64,000 bases of DNA. It comes from Synechococcus sp. WH 5701. GTDB taxonomy: Bacteria > Cyanobacteriota > Cyanobacteriia > PCC-6307 > Cyanobiaceae. Positions 28,180 to 39,932 of this stretch are shown one piece after another. Positions within the stretch are counted from its first letter, which is position 1, and each line of letters opens with the position of its first letter. The translations under genes and the position numbers were made by a program. The DNA lies in NCBI RefSeq assembly GCF_000153045.1, contig NZ_CH724159.1, positions 662,216-726,215 of the forward strand, read 5' to 3'. The notes beneath the pieces are model-generated. The model was not told the DNA's origin, did no database searches, and saw nothing but the letters and a program-made list of their open reading frames with translations.

Positions 28180-28905
28180 TCAGTCCCCGGAGGTCTGTGG
28201 CAGCGGCTCGAGGGCCTCGAAGCGGAAGGTCTGCACACTGCTCCCCCCCGGCGCTTCGGGATCCTCGCTGCTGATCACCCGCTCACTCAGCACCCAGGGG
28301 CCCTCACCGGCCAGAGGCACAAAGGTGTCGGTGAAGGAGCTCTTTCCACCGCGGGCCTCGCCCGTGGCCGGATCGCTGTACTGGCTGCTGTAGGTGTGGC
28401 TGAGGTAGCCGGCACCGGTGTCGGTGGTACTGCCGGTGAAGATCGTCACCACAGTGCCGTGGATCTGGCGGTGCACCATCGTGACCACCGAATCCTTGAT
28501 GCGGTAGCGGTCGCCGGCGTTCTTGCCGCCCACGATCACCTCGAGGCCCACGGCGTCGGTGTCGCCGGCGCTGAAGGTGTTGGCGCCGTGGGTCTGCTCG
28601 AAGCTGCGGCGCACCCGGTGGATGCACACTTCCCAGAGCTGAGAGCCGATCGCCTTGGTGATCTCCTCGTCCTCGATGCCCTCCACGCTGGCCTTGAGAT
28701 CGGCGCCCACGCGGAACTGACCTTCCACCCGCTGATCTCCCTGCTCCCAGACGCAGCGGCCCTGGTAGCCACCGAAGCCCGGCTCCCAGGTGTAGCGGTT
28801 CTCGTAGGAGGCGCGGAACAGCTCGCGGATGTCGCTGCCCGGGGCGATCGAGGCGTTGGCGGCCGGGTTGACGCTGGCGCTGATGGGGGTGGCGGTGCCG
28901 GTCAA
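28180..28905 (-). CDS. DUF3386 family protein
   Basis: Cyanobacterial protein of 241 residues from the TTG at 28905 (an upstream TTG at 28932 is also possible). It has the family core RELFRASYENRYTWEPGFGGYQG, quoted here in parts: LFRASYENRYTW and GFGGYQGRCVW. HRVRRSFEQTHGANTF and DSVVTMVHRQIHG follow. The fold is lipocalin-like in appearance but no function is known. It begins 29 bp after carB on the same strand. Confidence 0.8.
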   Translation of the reverse strand: MTGTATPISASVNPAANASIAPGSDIRELFRASYENRYTWEPGFGGYQGRCVWEQGDQRVEGQFRVGADLKASVEGIEDEEITKAIGSQLWEVCIHRVRRSFEQTHGANTFSAGDTDAVGLEVIVGGKNAGDRYRIKDSVVTMVHRQIHGTVVTIFTGSTTDTGAGYLSHTYSSQYSDPATGEARGGKSSFTDTFVPLAGEGPWVLSERVISSEDPEAPGGSSVQTFRFEALEPLPQTSGD

Positions 28906-28934
28906 GGATCCGAGGGCGAAGGAGGCCCTCAACC

Positions 28935-32240
<3,306 letters not shown>

Positions 32241-32357
32241 GGGCGGCGATTGAACTGCCAAACGAGGCCAGCCTCTCACGGCCCCACCACTGACCCGGGC
32301 GGTGGAGGGCTGTGTTCTCGCTAACGTGAGGATCTTGTGATCAGCGATCGTGGCTCC

Positions 32358-32993
32358 ATGAGCGAACTCCAGCGCCTGAAGGGGCTCCTCCCTCCGGAGA
32401 TGCAGAGCTGGGTGTTTGTCGAAGCGGCCGCCTCCGCCGATCCCCCGCTGATCACGATCGAGGAGATCGGCCGTGATGAGGTGGAGGTCCAGGTGGACCT
32501 GCTCAAATGGGAGCCCTTCGCCCTCGACCACCGCAACCTGCTCTTCTGGCATGAGGTGGGTCGCATCCAGAACGATGCCGTTCCCCGCGACGGTTGGGAG
32601 ATGGCGGCCCTGGCCATCGGCCTCGGAGGCGCCATCGGCGAGCTCTGGGTGCAGGACGGGCTGCTGCTGATGATGGCCCTGGGGCTCTCCGGCTTCGCCG
32701 GCTACCGCCTCTATCTCAAGAACAACAACGAGAAGCGCCTGCAGGACGCCATCGCTGCCGACGAGCGAGCCATTTCTCTGGCCTGCCGCTTTGGCTACAC
32801 CCTCCCCAACGCTTACAAGAGCCTGGGCGGCGCCCTCAAGGAACTGCTTGAGCAGACTCGTAAGAAGCGTCGTCGCTCCTTTTACGACGACCGCCTCGAG
32901 GCTCTGCGCAAGAGTGCCGGCCGTGCCAGAGCTGAAATGGCTCAGCAGCAGGGAAGCCGCCAATCTGTGACCAGTGAGAACGTCTATGGCTGA
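32358..32993 (+). CDS. DUF3318 family membrane protein
   Basis: Cyanobacteria-specific protein of 211 residues from the ATG at 32358. It has [20 protein letters not shown], the central [20 protein letters not shown] and one hydrophobic segment around [22 protein letters not shown] basic C-terminus ([20 protein letters not shown]) follows. Function unknown. Its last codons overlap the start of rsfS, so the two are coupled. Confidence 0.82.
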   Translation: MSELQRLKGLLPPEMQSWVFVEAAASADPPLITIEEIGRDEVEVQVDLLKWEPFALDHRNLLFWHEVGRIQNDAVPRDGWEMAALAIGLGGAIGELWVQDGLLLMMALGLSGFAGYRLYLKNNNEKRLQDAIAADERAISLACRFGYTLPNAYKSLGGALKELLEQTRKKRRRSFYDDRLEALRKSAGRARAEMAQQQGSRQSVTSENVYG

Positions 32994-33393
32994 GTCAGCC
33001 CCCAGCCCAGCCTTGGTCTCCTCCACTGACAGCCGGGCCCTGGCCCTGCTGGCCGCCGAGGCCTGTGACGACCGCAAAGCCGTGGAGATCTGCCTGATCC
33101 GGGTTGAGGAGGTCTCGTCCCTGGCCGACTGGTTTGTGATCTGCTCCGGCCTCTCCGATGTTCAGGTGCGGGCCATCGCCCGCTCGGTGGAGGACCGGCT
33201 TGAGCTGGAGGCCGATCGCCTGCCCCTGCGCAAGGAGGGCCAGAGCGAAGGCCGCTGGGTGCTGCTCGACTACGGCGAGCTGATCGTGCATGTGCTCACA
33301 CCGGCTGAGCGCCGCTACTACGACCTGGAGTCCTTCTGGGGGCACGGTGAACATGAGCCATTCCTAAGCTCGGAGCCGGCACTTCCCCAATGA
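32986..33393 (+). CDS. rsfS: Ribosome silencing factor RsfS
   Basis: Binds ribosomal protein uL14 and blocks subunit joining under starvation. The product has 135 residues with the family sequence [25 protein letters not shown], quoted here as parts: [30 protein letters not shown], and the C-terminal [19 protein letters not shown] followed by YYDLESFWG. The start ATG at 32986 overlaps the DUF3318 stop by eight bases. Confidence 0.93.
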   Translation: MAESAPSPALVSSTDSRALALLAAEACDDRKAVEICLIRVEEVSSLADWFVICSGLSDVQVRAIARSVEDRLELEADRLPLRKEGQSEGRWVLLDYGELIVHVLTPAERRYYDLESFWGHGEHEPFLSSEPALPQ

Positions 33394-33457
33394 GTTGTCC
33401 CTCTGGGACAGTTCCGCACCAGCCCAGCGACCGCCCGGTGACTTTCCTGTGACTGCC

Positions 33458-33961
33458 ATGGATCAGGCCTGTTCGGAGAGTCCATGCCCGGTCCCGCCCG
33501 AGCAGCGTCCCCTCGAGGAATACCGGCAGCTGTGCGCTTCATGGTTCTTCGCCTGGCCGGCGCTCACCAATGCGGGCCTGAGGCGGCCCCTGCTGATCAG
33601 CTGGCTTCTGGCCTTGCCACTCACCGTCTTGATCAGCTCCGGCAGCTGGCCCCTGCGCCACGACCCTCTGCGCCTGGCCGCCACGGCCGCGGTGGCGGCC
33701 GTGCTGCCGTCCCTGCTGTTGCTGACGCGTCAGTGGTTGGGCTGGACCTACGTCAACCGTCGCCTGATCTCCGAGCGGGTGGAGTACGAGGAATCCGGGT
33801 GGTACGACGGCCAGGTGTGGGAGAAGCCCCTGGCCTGGCGTCAGCAGGATCTGCTGGTGGCCCGCCATCAGGTGCGGCCGGTGCTGGTGAGGCTGCGGCA
33901 GGCCCTCAGCCTCGCCCTGCTGTTGCTTCTGGGGGGTGCTGGCCTCTGCCAGGCTCTTTGA
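33458..33961 (+). CDS. CGLD27 family protein (DUF1230)
   Basis: Protein of 167 residues from the ATG at 33458. It contains VPPEQRPLEEYRQLCASWFF, two close hydrophobic segments (LLISWLLALPLTVLISSG; VAAVLPSLLLLTRQWLG) and the family signature RRLISERVEYEESGWYDGQV, quoted as ERVEYEESGWYDGQVWEKP. A hydrophobic C-terminus follows. CGLD27 proteins occur in cyanobacteria, algae and plants; the plant member is linked to iron homeostasis in the literature, but the molecular role is unclear. It sits between rsfS and the asparaginase on the same strand. Confidence 0.88.
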   Translation: MDQACSESPCPVPPEQRPLEEYRQLCASWFFAWPALTNAGLRRPLLISWLLALPLTVLISSGSWPLRHDPLRLAATAAVAAVLPSLLLLTRQWLGWTYVNRRLISERVEYEESGWYDGQVWEKPLAWRQQDLLVARHQVRPVLVRLRQALSLALLLLLGGAGLCQAL

Positions 33962-33992
33962 GCGCTCCACCCGCGGTCCCTTCCCCTCCCCG

Positions 33993-34976
33993 ATGACCCT
34001 GTCCTCCAGCTTTGGCAGCCCACAGCGCCCCGGGGTTCCTCCCCTGGAGGTGCGCCTGCTGCGCAACGGCATCGCGGAGTCGCTCCATCGCGTCCATGCG
34101 GCGGTCTGCGACAAGCGCGGCCGGGTGCTGATGCGCGCCGGCGACCCTCAGCAGCTCAGCTTCGTGCGCTCGGCGCTGAAGCCTTTCCAGGCCATGGTTT
34201 TTGTGAGCAGCGGCGCCGCTGATCAGACTGGCAGTGGTGACCGCGGACTGGCCATCGCCTGCGCCTCCCACACCGGCACCGCCGCCCACGCCCGCGAGGC
34301 CTTCAAGCTGCTCTGGAGCGCCGACATCGAAGCCGAGCAGCTGCAATGCCCCACCCCGGCAGGGGCCGACAGTCCTCTTCAGCACAACTGTTCCGGAAAG
34401 CACGCGGCTTTTCTCACCACTTGCCGGCGTCTGCACTGGCCTCTGGAGAGCTATCTCCACGTGGACCATCCCCTGCAGCAGCAGATGCTGCGCCGGGTCG
34501 GGGAGCTGCTGGGGCTGCCGGGGGCTGAGCTGGTCACCGCCCGCGACGACTGCGGTGCGCCCACCCTGCAGCTGCCCCTGGCCCAGATGGCCCTGCTCTT
34601 CGCCCACCTCGGCTCCTCCGAGCATGCGGATCTGGAGCGGCTCAGCCGGGCGATGCTCGCCCACCCGGAGCTGGTGGCCGGCGAAGGCCGCTTCGACACC
34701 GAGCTGATGGCCCGGGGTCACGGCATGGTGATCAGCAAGGGCGGCGCCGAGGGCATCCAGTGCATCAGCCGCATGGGCGAGGGGCTGGGACTGGCGATCA
34801 AAGTGGAGGACGGCGCCAGCCGGGCCAAGCACGCGGTGGCTCTCCACCTGCTCGAGCAGCTCGACTGGCTCACCCCGATCACCCTTGAAGACCTCAAGCG
34901 GCAGTTCCTGGTGCCCGGGGAGGGACTCGAGCTGGCGGTGAGTGGCGAGTTGCGCTTCGATGCCGCCACAGCCTGA
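33993..34976 (+). CDS. Asparaginase (asparaginase II family, rhizobial type)
   Basis: Protein of 327 residues from the ATG at 33993. It matches the PF06089 family: PLEVRLLRNGIAESLHRVHAAV, RSALKPFQA, ACASHTGT, HNCSGKHAAFLTTCR, and MARGHGMVISKGGAEG. These enzymes hydrolyse asparagine and are unrelated in fold to E. coli AnsA/B. Activity is inferred from the family. It lies just upstream of the initiator tRNA gene. Confidence 0.85.
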   Translation: MTLSSSFGSPQRPGVPPLEVRLLRNGIAESLHRVHAAVCDKRGRVLMRAGDPQQLSFVRSALKPFQAMVFVSSGAADQTGSGDRGLAIACASHTGTAAHAREAFKLLWSADIEAEQLQCPTPAGADSPLQHNCSGKHAAFLTTCRRLHWPLESYLHVDHPLQQQMLRRVGELLGLPGAELVTARDDCGAPTLQLPLAQMALLFAHLGSSEHADLERLSRAMLAHPELVAGEGRFDTELMARGHGMVISKGGAEGIQCISRMGEGLGLAIKVEDGASRAKHAVALHLLEQLDWLTPITLEDLKRQFLVPGEGLELAVSGELRFDAATA

Positions 34977-34986
34977 GGGCTGCGGT

Positions 34987-35016
34987 TTGCTGGCAGGCAC
35001 CTCGGGCTGGTACTCT
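34987..35016 (+). promoter_or_regulatory. Putative sigma70-type promoter of tRNA-fMet
   Basis: A -35 box TTGCTG (34987-34992) and a -10 box TACTCT (35011-35016) are separated by 18 bases, placing the start site about 5-8 bases before the mature tRNA. Position and spacing fit, but the boxes are not perfect. Confidence 0.5.
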
Positions 35017-35027
35017 CCATTGGGCGC

Positions 35028-35104
<77 letters not shown>

Positions 35105-35114
35105 AATCACAGAG

Positions 35115-35144
35115 CCCGATCATCTTTTGATGGTCGGGTTTTTT
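35115..35144 (+). terminator. Rho-independent terminator of tRNA-fMet
   Basis: Stem CCCGATCATC (35115-35124), loop TTTT, stem GATGGTCGGG (35129-35138), pairing ten positions with G-T pairs, then a run of six T. It lies ten bases after the tRNA. Confidence 0.88.
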
Positions 35145-35210
35145 GATGGCCGCCCTCCCCTGAAGCCCTGCCCTAGCCTCGCCCTCTGCTGCCGGCTGGG
35201 AAGCCCACGG

Positions 35211-36890
35211 ATGTCGTCTGGCCTCGCCGCGTCCCCCCGCTTCGATCCCTCGATCACCTACGACGCGGTGGTGGTGGGCTCAGGAGCCACGGGCGGAGTG
35301 GCCGCCATGGTGCTGGCGAAGGCGGGCCTGCGGGTGCTGGTGCTGGAGGCGGGCCCCGATCTGAGCCCGGCGAAAGCCTTCGGCCGGGAGCCAGGCAATA
35401 GCCTGCGCCGGCTGGCCAACCTCAGCAGCGGTCGCCAGAAGCTGCAGAGCCAGCACCCGGGGTACTGGAAGGCCAACCCCGATCTCTACGTCGATGAGAT
35501 CAAGAATCCGTACACCACTCCAGAGCAGCGGCCTTTCCTGTGGAGCCGAGGCCGGCAGGTGGGCGGCAAGAGTCTCACCTGGGGCGGCATCACCCTGCGC
35601 CTCTCGGACCACGAGTTCAAGGCGGCCGAGCGGGATGGCCATGGCCTGCCCTGGCCGATCGCCGGGGAGGATCTCGCCCCCTACTACGACCGCCTCGAGC
35701 GCATGCTCAGGGTGCATGGCCAGCGCGACGGCCTGCCCCAGCTTCCTGACGGCCAGTACCTGCCTCCCCTGCCGTTCACTCCCGCCGAGGAGCATCTGGG
35801 TGGCGCGATCGCCCGCGAGCTGGGTCTGCCCCTGATCCACTCGCGCGGCTTCCGGCTGCAGCGGCGCACGGCCAGCAGCCCCTGGCCCCGCTCCTGCTCC
35901 CAGGGCGCTGCCCTGGCCCATGCTCTCGAAAGCGGCAGGGTGAGCCTGCGCAGCGATGCGGTGGTGAGCCATGTGGAGATCGGCGGGGGCGGCCTCGCTG
36001 ATGGGGTCGTCTTCCTCGATCGTCTCAGCGGCGTTCGCCACCGCGCCCGGGCCCGGCTGGTGGTGCTCTGCGCCTCCACCCTCGAGAGCGTGCGGATCCT
36101 GCTTCACTCCGGCGACTCGCATCAGAGCCGGGGCCTGCCTGATGGCTCGGGCTGCCTGGGGCGCTACCTGATGGATCACATCTCCAGCAGCCGCTTCTTC
36201 GCCCTGCCCGATCAGCCGCCACCGGCTGAGGCGGCGGAGCTCTCCGGGGCTGGCAGTGCCTTCATCCCCAACACGGTGAACCTCGAGGGCCGCGGTGATC
36301 TGCCCTTCCTGCGTGGCTATGGCCTCTGGGTGGGGGTGCAGCGCTTCGATCCGCCCGAACCCCTCAAGCGCCACCGCCGCGAGGCGGTGGGGTTCCTGAT
36401 CGGTCACGGTGAGGTGCTGCCCCGGGCCGGGAACCGGCTCACGCTCAGTTCCTCCATCAGCGATGCCTGGGGGCTGCCGGCCGCCCACATTGACTGCCAC
36501 TGGGGCGAGAACGAGTTGCAGATGATCGCCCACATGCAGGATCGGATGGAGCAGGTGGTGGCTGCTGGCGGAGGGGAGATCCACCCCCTCCAGGACCTGT
36601 TCCTGTTCCCCCTGGCTGAACCACTGGTTCGCCGCGGCGTGGCGCTCGCCCCCACGGCAGCCCCGCCCGGTTATTACATCCACGAGCTGGGCGGCGCTCG
36701 CATGGCTTCAAGCCCGGAGAACGGGGTGCTTGATTCCTGGAACCGCCACTGGCAGGCGCCGAACCTGCTGGTGACCGACGGATCCTGCTGGCCCAGTGCC
36801 GGCTGGCAGAGCCCGACCCTGACCGAAATGGCGATCACCTGGCGGGCCTGCGAGCGAGCGGCGGCGGAGCTGCACCGCTCGGGCATGTGA
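35211..36890 (+). CDS. GMC family FAD-dependent oxidoreductase
   Basis: Flavoprotein of 559 residues from the ATG at 35211. The N-terminal dinucleotide fold is VVVGSGATGGVAAMVL and VLEAGPDLSPAKAFG. FLWSRGRQVGGKSLTWGGI gives the GMC signature region, and the C-terminal domain has HELGGARMAS and VTDGSCWPSAGWQSPTLT. The arrangement is closest to bacterial sugar or alcohol dehydrogenases of the GMC_oxred_C group (gluconate/glucose dehydrogenase-like). The substrate cannot be assigned. No signal peptide is evident. Confidence 0.87.
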   Translation: MSSGLAASPRFDPSITYDAVVVGSGATGGVAAMVLAKAGLRVLVLEAGPDLSPAKAFGREPGNSLRRLANLSSGRQKLQSQHPGYWKANPDLYVDEIKNPYTTPEQRPFLWSRGRQVGGKSLTWGGITLRLSDHEFKAAERDGHGLPWPIAGEDLAPYYDRLERMLRVHGQRDGLPQLPDGQYLPPLPFTPAEEHLGGAIARELGLPLIHSRGFRLQRRTASSPWPRSCSQGAALAHALESGRVSLRSDAVVSHVEIGGGGLADGVVFLDRLSGVRHRARARLVVLCASTLESVRILLHSGDSHQSRGLPDGSGCLGRYLMDHISSSRFFALPDQPPPAEAAELSGAGSAFIPNTVNLEGRGDLPFLRGYGLWVGVQRFDPPEPLKRHRREAVGFLIGHGEVLPRAGNRLTLSSSISDAWGLPAAHIDCHWGENELQMIAHMQDRMEQVVAAGGGEIHPLQDLFLFPLAEPLVRRGVALAPTAAPPGYYIHELGGARMASSPENGVLDSWNRHWQAPNLLVTDGSCWPSAGWQSPTLTEMAITWRACERAAAELHRSGM

Positions 36891-37003
36891 GCGGCTGCAC
36901 ACCAGCGGGGGCAACTGGTGTCGACGACCACAACCTGGCTGGATCACAGGCCGCACAATCTGCAGGCGACCTTTCAACGGGTCGGGCAAGGGAGAAACGG
37001 CGG

Positions 37004-37027
37004 GAGCGGCAGCTTCCGCTTTTTTTT
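37004..37027 (+). terminator. Probable terminator of the GMC oxidoreductase gene
   Basis: Short stem AGCGG (37005-37009) / CCGCT (37016-37020), six-base loop, followed by a run of eight T. A second T run follows at 37034-37039. The stem is short, so efficiency is uncertain. Confidence 0.55.
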
Positions 37028-37055
37028 GCGCTCTTTTTTGCGCCGCTGCCGGCGC

Positions 37056-37289
37056 TCAGCTGGAGCCGGCCTTCATGAACAAGCCATCGAGGTAGTGCTG
37101 GGTCACGCAGCGGTCGCTGCAGCCGTTCTGGAACAGGAAGCCGGCCAGGGCGGAGGTGATCAGGCGGTACTGATCCCAGTGAGGGTGGCTGCGCATGAAC
37201 TCGTGCATGCCGTTGAAGAGGTCTTCGGGGATCTCCGCTTCCAGGCTGATGTCAGCGCTGCCCCGGGGCTCTTGGCCATCGTGATGCAT
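37056..37289 (-). CDS. DUF2811 family small protein
   Basis: Protein of 77 residues from the ATG at 37289. The family core is ISLEAEIPEDLFNGMHEFM, HPHWDQYRLITSALAGFLFQ and YLDGLF near the end. This small cyanobacterial family has no known function; the amphipathic helical pattern suggests a nucleic-acid or protein-binding adaptor, which is inference. A long non-coding leader precedes it (37290-37605). Confidence 0.78.
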   Translation of the reverse strand: MHHDGQEPRGSADISLEAEIPEDLFNGMHEFMRSHPHWDQYRLITSALAGFLFQNGCSDRCVTQHYLDGLFMKAGSS

Positions 37290-37530
37290 GGGCGTGGATC
37301 CTCTTGGGTGGAACCAGAAAGCCACGAAGAGGGGGGTGCCGTCAAAACGGTCAGGCGGCGTCGAATCCACCCGGCCCAAGGCTGAGACAGCCAGCCCTTG
37401 AGCGGTCTGGCACCCCTTGGCGAGGACCCGGGCAGGGGGCGCAAAGGGCTGGCGGCGGGCTGTCAAGTTCTGGCCCTGGGGAAGGGCGGAATCCCCAGGG
37501 CCAACGCCGTGGCGGCCTGTTAGGCCCCTA

Positions 37531-37590
37531 AACCTGTGGAAAAACCCCTCTCGACCTGGGGAAAACCCCATCGACCTGGGGAAATCGTTG
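37531..37590 (+). repeat. Three imperfect 20-base tandem repeats
   Basis: Units at 37531-37550, 37551-37570 and 37571-37590. TCGACCTGGGGAAA is exactly repeated at 37551 and 37571, and the first unit (AACCTGTGGAAAAACCCC) is diverged. Confidence 0.75.
37541..37584 (-). terminator. Possible tandem terminators of cbiX
   Basis: Read on the minus strand, the repeats form CCCCAGGTCGATGGGG-TTTT and then CCCCAGGTCGAGAGGGG-TTTTT: two four-pair hairpins each followed by T. They lie 20-65 bases after the cbiX stop. Stems are short; the doubled arrangement is suggestive only. Confidence 0.4.
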
Positions 37591-37605
37591 ATGCATCAGC
37601 AGGGC

Positions 37606-38751
37606 TTATGCCTGGCGTGTCTCCTGCGACTCGGCTGGGATCGAGACAGGTGAGCCTGCCGAGCCGAGGCTGCGGGGGCCGAGGGGATGGTCCGCCTGGG
37701 GATAGGGCGCGTGGGTGTGCGCGTGGCCTGGACCGTGGCTGTGGGAGTGGTCGTCATGCCCGTGGCTGTGGCCCATGGGAATCGGTACCCCGTCGGGCTG
37801 GCAGGCGCCGGTGCACTCCCGTTCGCAGAGGGTGCAGCTCTCCACCAGACCCTCCACGTGGTGGTGGTGGCTGCGCTGGGGAGCCCCCACCTCGCTCTCG
37901 AAGCCCAGCACCTGGTCCCGGTATTTGCACAGGGAGCAGTTCATCTGCGTGTCCCCCCGGACCACCTCCTCCACCCGCTCGCGGAAGGTGTCAAGCACCA
38001 GGGGGTGATCCCCCAGGTAGCTGGCCGAGAGGAACTCGATCTCGGGGTGATCGGCCGCCACCCGCTGGCTGTGCTGCTGGATCCGGCTCACCAGCACTCC
38101 CGAGAACAGGAAATAGGGGAAGACGACGATGCGGCGGAAGCCCAGCTTGATGGCATGGCGCAGGCCAGGCTCCACCAGTGGGAAGGTGACGCCTGAATAC
38201 AGGGTCTCCCCCCAGCCGAAGCCCATGCCCTCCACCAGCATCCGCGTCACCTTGCTGACGTTGGAGTTGGCATCGGGATCAGATGAGCCTCGTCCCACCA
38301 CCACCAGCAGGGTGTCGTGCAGCGGGACGGAGGGGGCGGCCTGCTCCAGGCAGGCGCTGATCCGGGCGGCGGCGGCCTGGATCATCTTGCGGTCGATCCC
38401 CAGCTCCCGGCCGTAGTCGATGCGCAGGCCGGTTTCGGCCGCGTAGGTGTTGAGCACCGAGGGGATGTCGTTCTTGGCATGACCGGCCGCGAACAGCATT
38501 CCCGGTACCGCCAGCACATGCTCCACCCCCTGGGCCCGCAGATTGTCCAGGCCATCCCGCAGGATCGGGCGGGCAAATTCCAGGTAGCCGTAGTCGACGG
38601 GCACCCCCGGCAGACGGGTGCGCAGCCCCTCGGCCAGCTGGGCGAACTCGCCAACAGCCAGGCGGTTGCGGCTGCCATGACCGCAGACCATCACGCCGAG
38701 TTTGCCGTGGGGGCCAAGGGCCGCCAGGGGTTGTGCTGGAGAAGAAACCAT
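37606..38751 (-). CDS. cbiX: Sirohydrochlorin cobaltochelatase, long CbiX with MxCxxC and His-rich tail
   Basis: Inserts Co2+ into sirohydrochlorin for cobamide synthesis. From the ATG at 38751 it has 381 residues. Two chelatase halves are visible: LGVMVCGHGSRNRLAVGEF (catalytic His25) with HVLAVPGMLFAAGHAKNDIP, and LLVVVGRGSSDPDANSNV with VVFPYFLFSGVL. The C-terminal quarter adds MNCSLC at 270-275, further Cys (ESCTLCERECTGAC) and a His-rich segment (MGHSHGHDDHSHSHG, then HAHTHAPYP). Bacillus megaterium long CbiX has the same MxCxxC [4Fe-4S] site and His-rich stretch, so Fe-S binding and metal storage are plausible here. A ferrochelatase role for siroheme cannot be excluded. Confidence 0.9.
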   Translation of the reverse strand: MVSSPAQPLAALGPHGKLGVMVCGHGSRNRLAVGEFAQLAEGLRTRLPGVPVDYGYLEFARPILRDGLDNLRAQGVEHVLAVPGMLFAAGHAKNDIPSVLNTYAAETGLRIDYGRELGIDRKMIQAAAARISACLEQAAPSVPLHDTLLVVVGRGSSDPDANSNVSKVTRMLVEGMGFGWGETLYSGVTFPLVEPGLRHAIKLGFRRIVVFPYFLFSGVLVSRIQQHSQRVAADHPEIEFLSASYLGDHPLVLDTFRERVEEVVRGDTQMNCSLCKYRDQVLGFESEVGAPQRSHHHHVEGLVESCTLCERECTGACQPDGVPIPMGHSHGHDDHSHSHGPGHAHTHAPYPQADHPLGPRSLGSAGSPVSIPAESQETRQA

Positions 38752-38954
38752 GGGCCGTCCTGCCTTGAGGGACCCTATCGCTCTCCCCTGGTGCGCTTCT
38801 GGCGCTTCAGGGCCCATGACCACCAGCTCACCCTCCACTTCCGGCTGGGCACCCTGCTGTCCCAGGGCTGAAGCAAGCCGTCAACAGCTCGGTTGCCCAC
38901 CAGGGCTTCACGCTGGGGAGACGCTTACAGGCTGGGCCCGCCAGCTCTTCTGCC

Positions 38955-39932
38955 ATGGAACGACCACTGGCCTTGATCGATCCCCTCATCCGCAGCGCGG
39001 TGCGCAGCGAGCCGCCGGCCTGGGGGGAGGGAGTGCGGCTGGGCCTCTGGCAGGGGGCAGGGTCGGCCGGCACCCCCGAGGCAGTGATCGAGAACCTGGA
39101 ACGACTTGAAGCCGTTACCGCCCTGGCCGCCAGCAATCAGGTGCAGTTGCTGGCCTTCCCGGAGCTGTATCTCTCCGGCTATGCACTCAGCCACGAAGCA
39201 GCCTGGCGCCTGGCTGAGCCCCATGACGGCCCCAGCCTCAGGCGGGTGGCGGCTGCGGCCCGCCGCCACGGTGTGGCGATTGCCTGCCCCTATCCCGAGC
39301 GGGCCGTGGTGGCGGGCTGTGAGTGTCTCTACGACGCCATCGCCCTGTTCGATCAGGACGGCACCCTGCTGCGGAACTACCGCAAGACGCACCTCTGGGG
39401 ACCCGACGAGGCACTGCTCTGGACGGCCGGCTACAGGGAGCCGGAGGAGGGTCCTGCTTACACGGTGCAGCGGGTGAACGGCCTGCCCCTGGGCCTGCTC
39501 AACTGCTACGAGGGTGAATTTCCTGAGCTCACACGGCTGCTGGTGCTGGCCGGTGCCCGGCTGGTGCTGATCCCCACCGCCGCTGACACCTGGATGCTGC
39601 TCTCCGACGGGCGGCGCACCGACCGCCCCTATCCGGATGTGTCGCGCACCCTGCTGCCGGCCCATGCCTTCTCGAGCCAGTGCTTCGTGGCCTATGCCAA
39701 CCGCTGCGGCGAGGAGAGCGTTGGCGAGCAGGTCAGGGGGGCCTACCTGGGTAACAGTGTGGTGGCGGCGCCTGATGGCTCGCTGCTGCTGGCGGCCAGC
39801 GATGAGCCCACCCTGCTGATCGCCGACTGCCGGCCGGGGGACTACGGGCCCAGCCACCCAGAGGGCACCACCTACCTCTCTGACCGGCGCACCGACCTCT
39901 ACGGGCCCCTGGCGCAGCCTCAGGCGCTGTAG
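38955..39932 (+). CDS. Carbon-nitrogen hydrolase (nitrilase superfamily)
   Basis: Amidase of 325 residues. The catalytic Glu is in LLAFPELYLSGYAL, the Lys in LRNYRKTHLWGPDE, and the Cys in GLLNCYEGEFPELTRLL, followed by AYANRCGEE. It is a different branch from the Nit1/Nit2-type gene at 12 kb, resembling R-amidase/carbamoylase-like or D-stereospecific amidases. The substrate is unknown. The last bases are convergent with and overlap the 7TM-HD gene by 13 bases. Confidence 0.85.
   Translation: MERPLALIDPLIRSAVRSEPPAWGEGVRLGLWQGAGSAGTPEAVIENLERLEAVTALAASNQVQLLAFPELYLSGYALSHEAAWRLAEPHDGPSLRRVAAAARRHGVAIACPYPERAVVAGCECLYDAIALFDQDGTLLRNYRKTHLWGPDEALLWTAGYREPEEGPAYTVQRVNGLPLGLLNCYEGEFPELTRLLVLAGARLVLIPTAADTWMLLSDGRRTDRPYPDVSRTLLPAHAFSSQCFVAYANRCGEESVGEQVRGAYLGNSVVAAPDGSLLLAASDEPTLLIADCRPGDYGPSHPEGTTYLSDRRTDLYGPLAQPQAL

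Larger units (their letters stand above)
37290..37605. other. Non-coding gap between cbiX and DUF2811 with dyads and tandem repeats
   Basis: 316 bases without a convincing gene. It holds a perfect 10-bp inverted repeat (GGCCCTGGGG at 37472-37481 / CCCCAGGGCC at 37493-37502, 11-base loop). It also holds a smaller dyad TTAGGCCCCTAA near 37520 and three imperfect 20-base tandem units at 37531-37590. An open frame that extends DUF2811 upstream has no start or coding character I trust. Confidence 0.6.

Noticed and set aside
32241-33077. Upstream extension of carB (279 codons)
   Set aside because: It is antisense to DUF3318 and rsfS; CarB starts at the conserved MPRRSDLRR.
38757-38871. Plus-strand fragment encoding LVRFWRFRAHDHQLTLHF
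   Set aside because: It looks mildly protein-like but has no good start, is 26-35 codons, and no homologue can be named.
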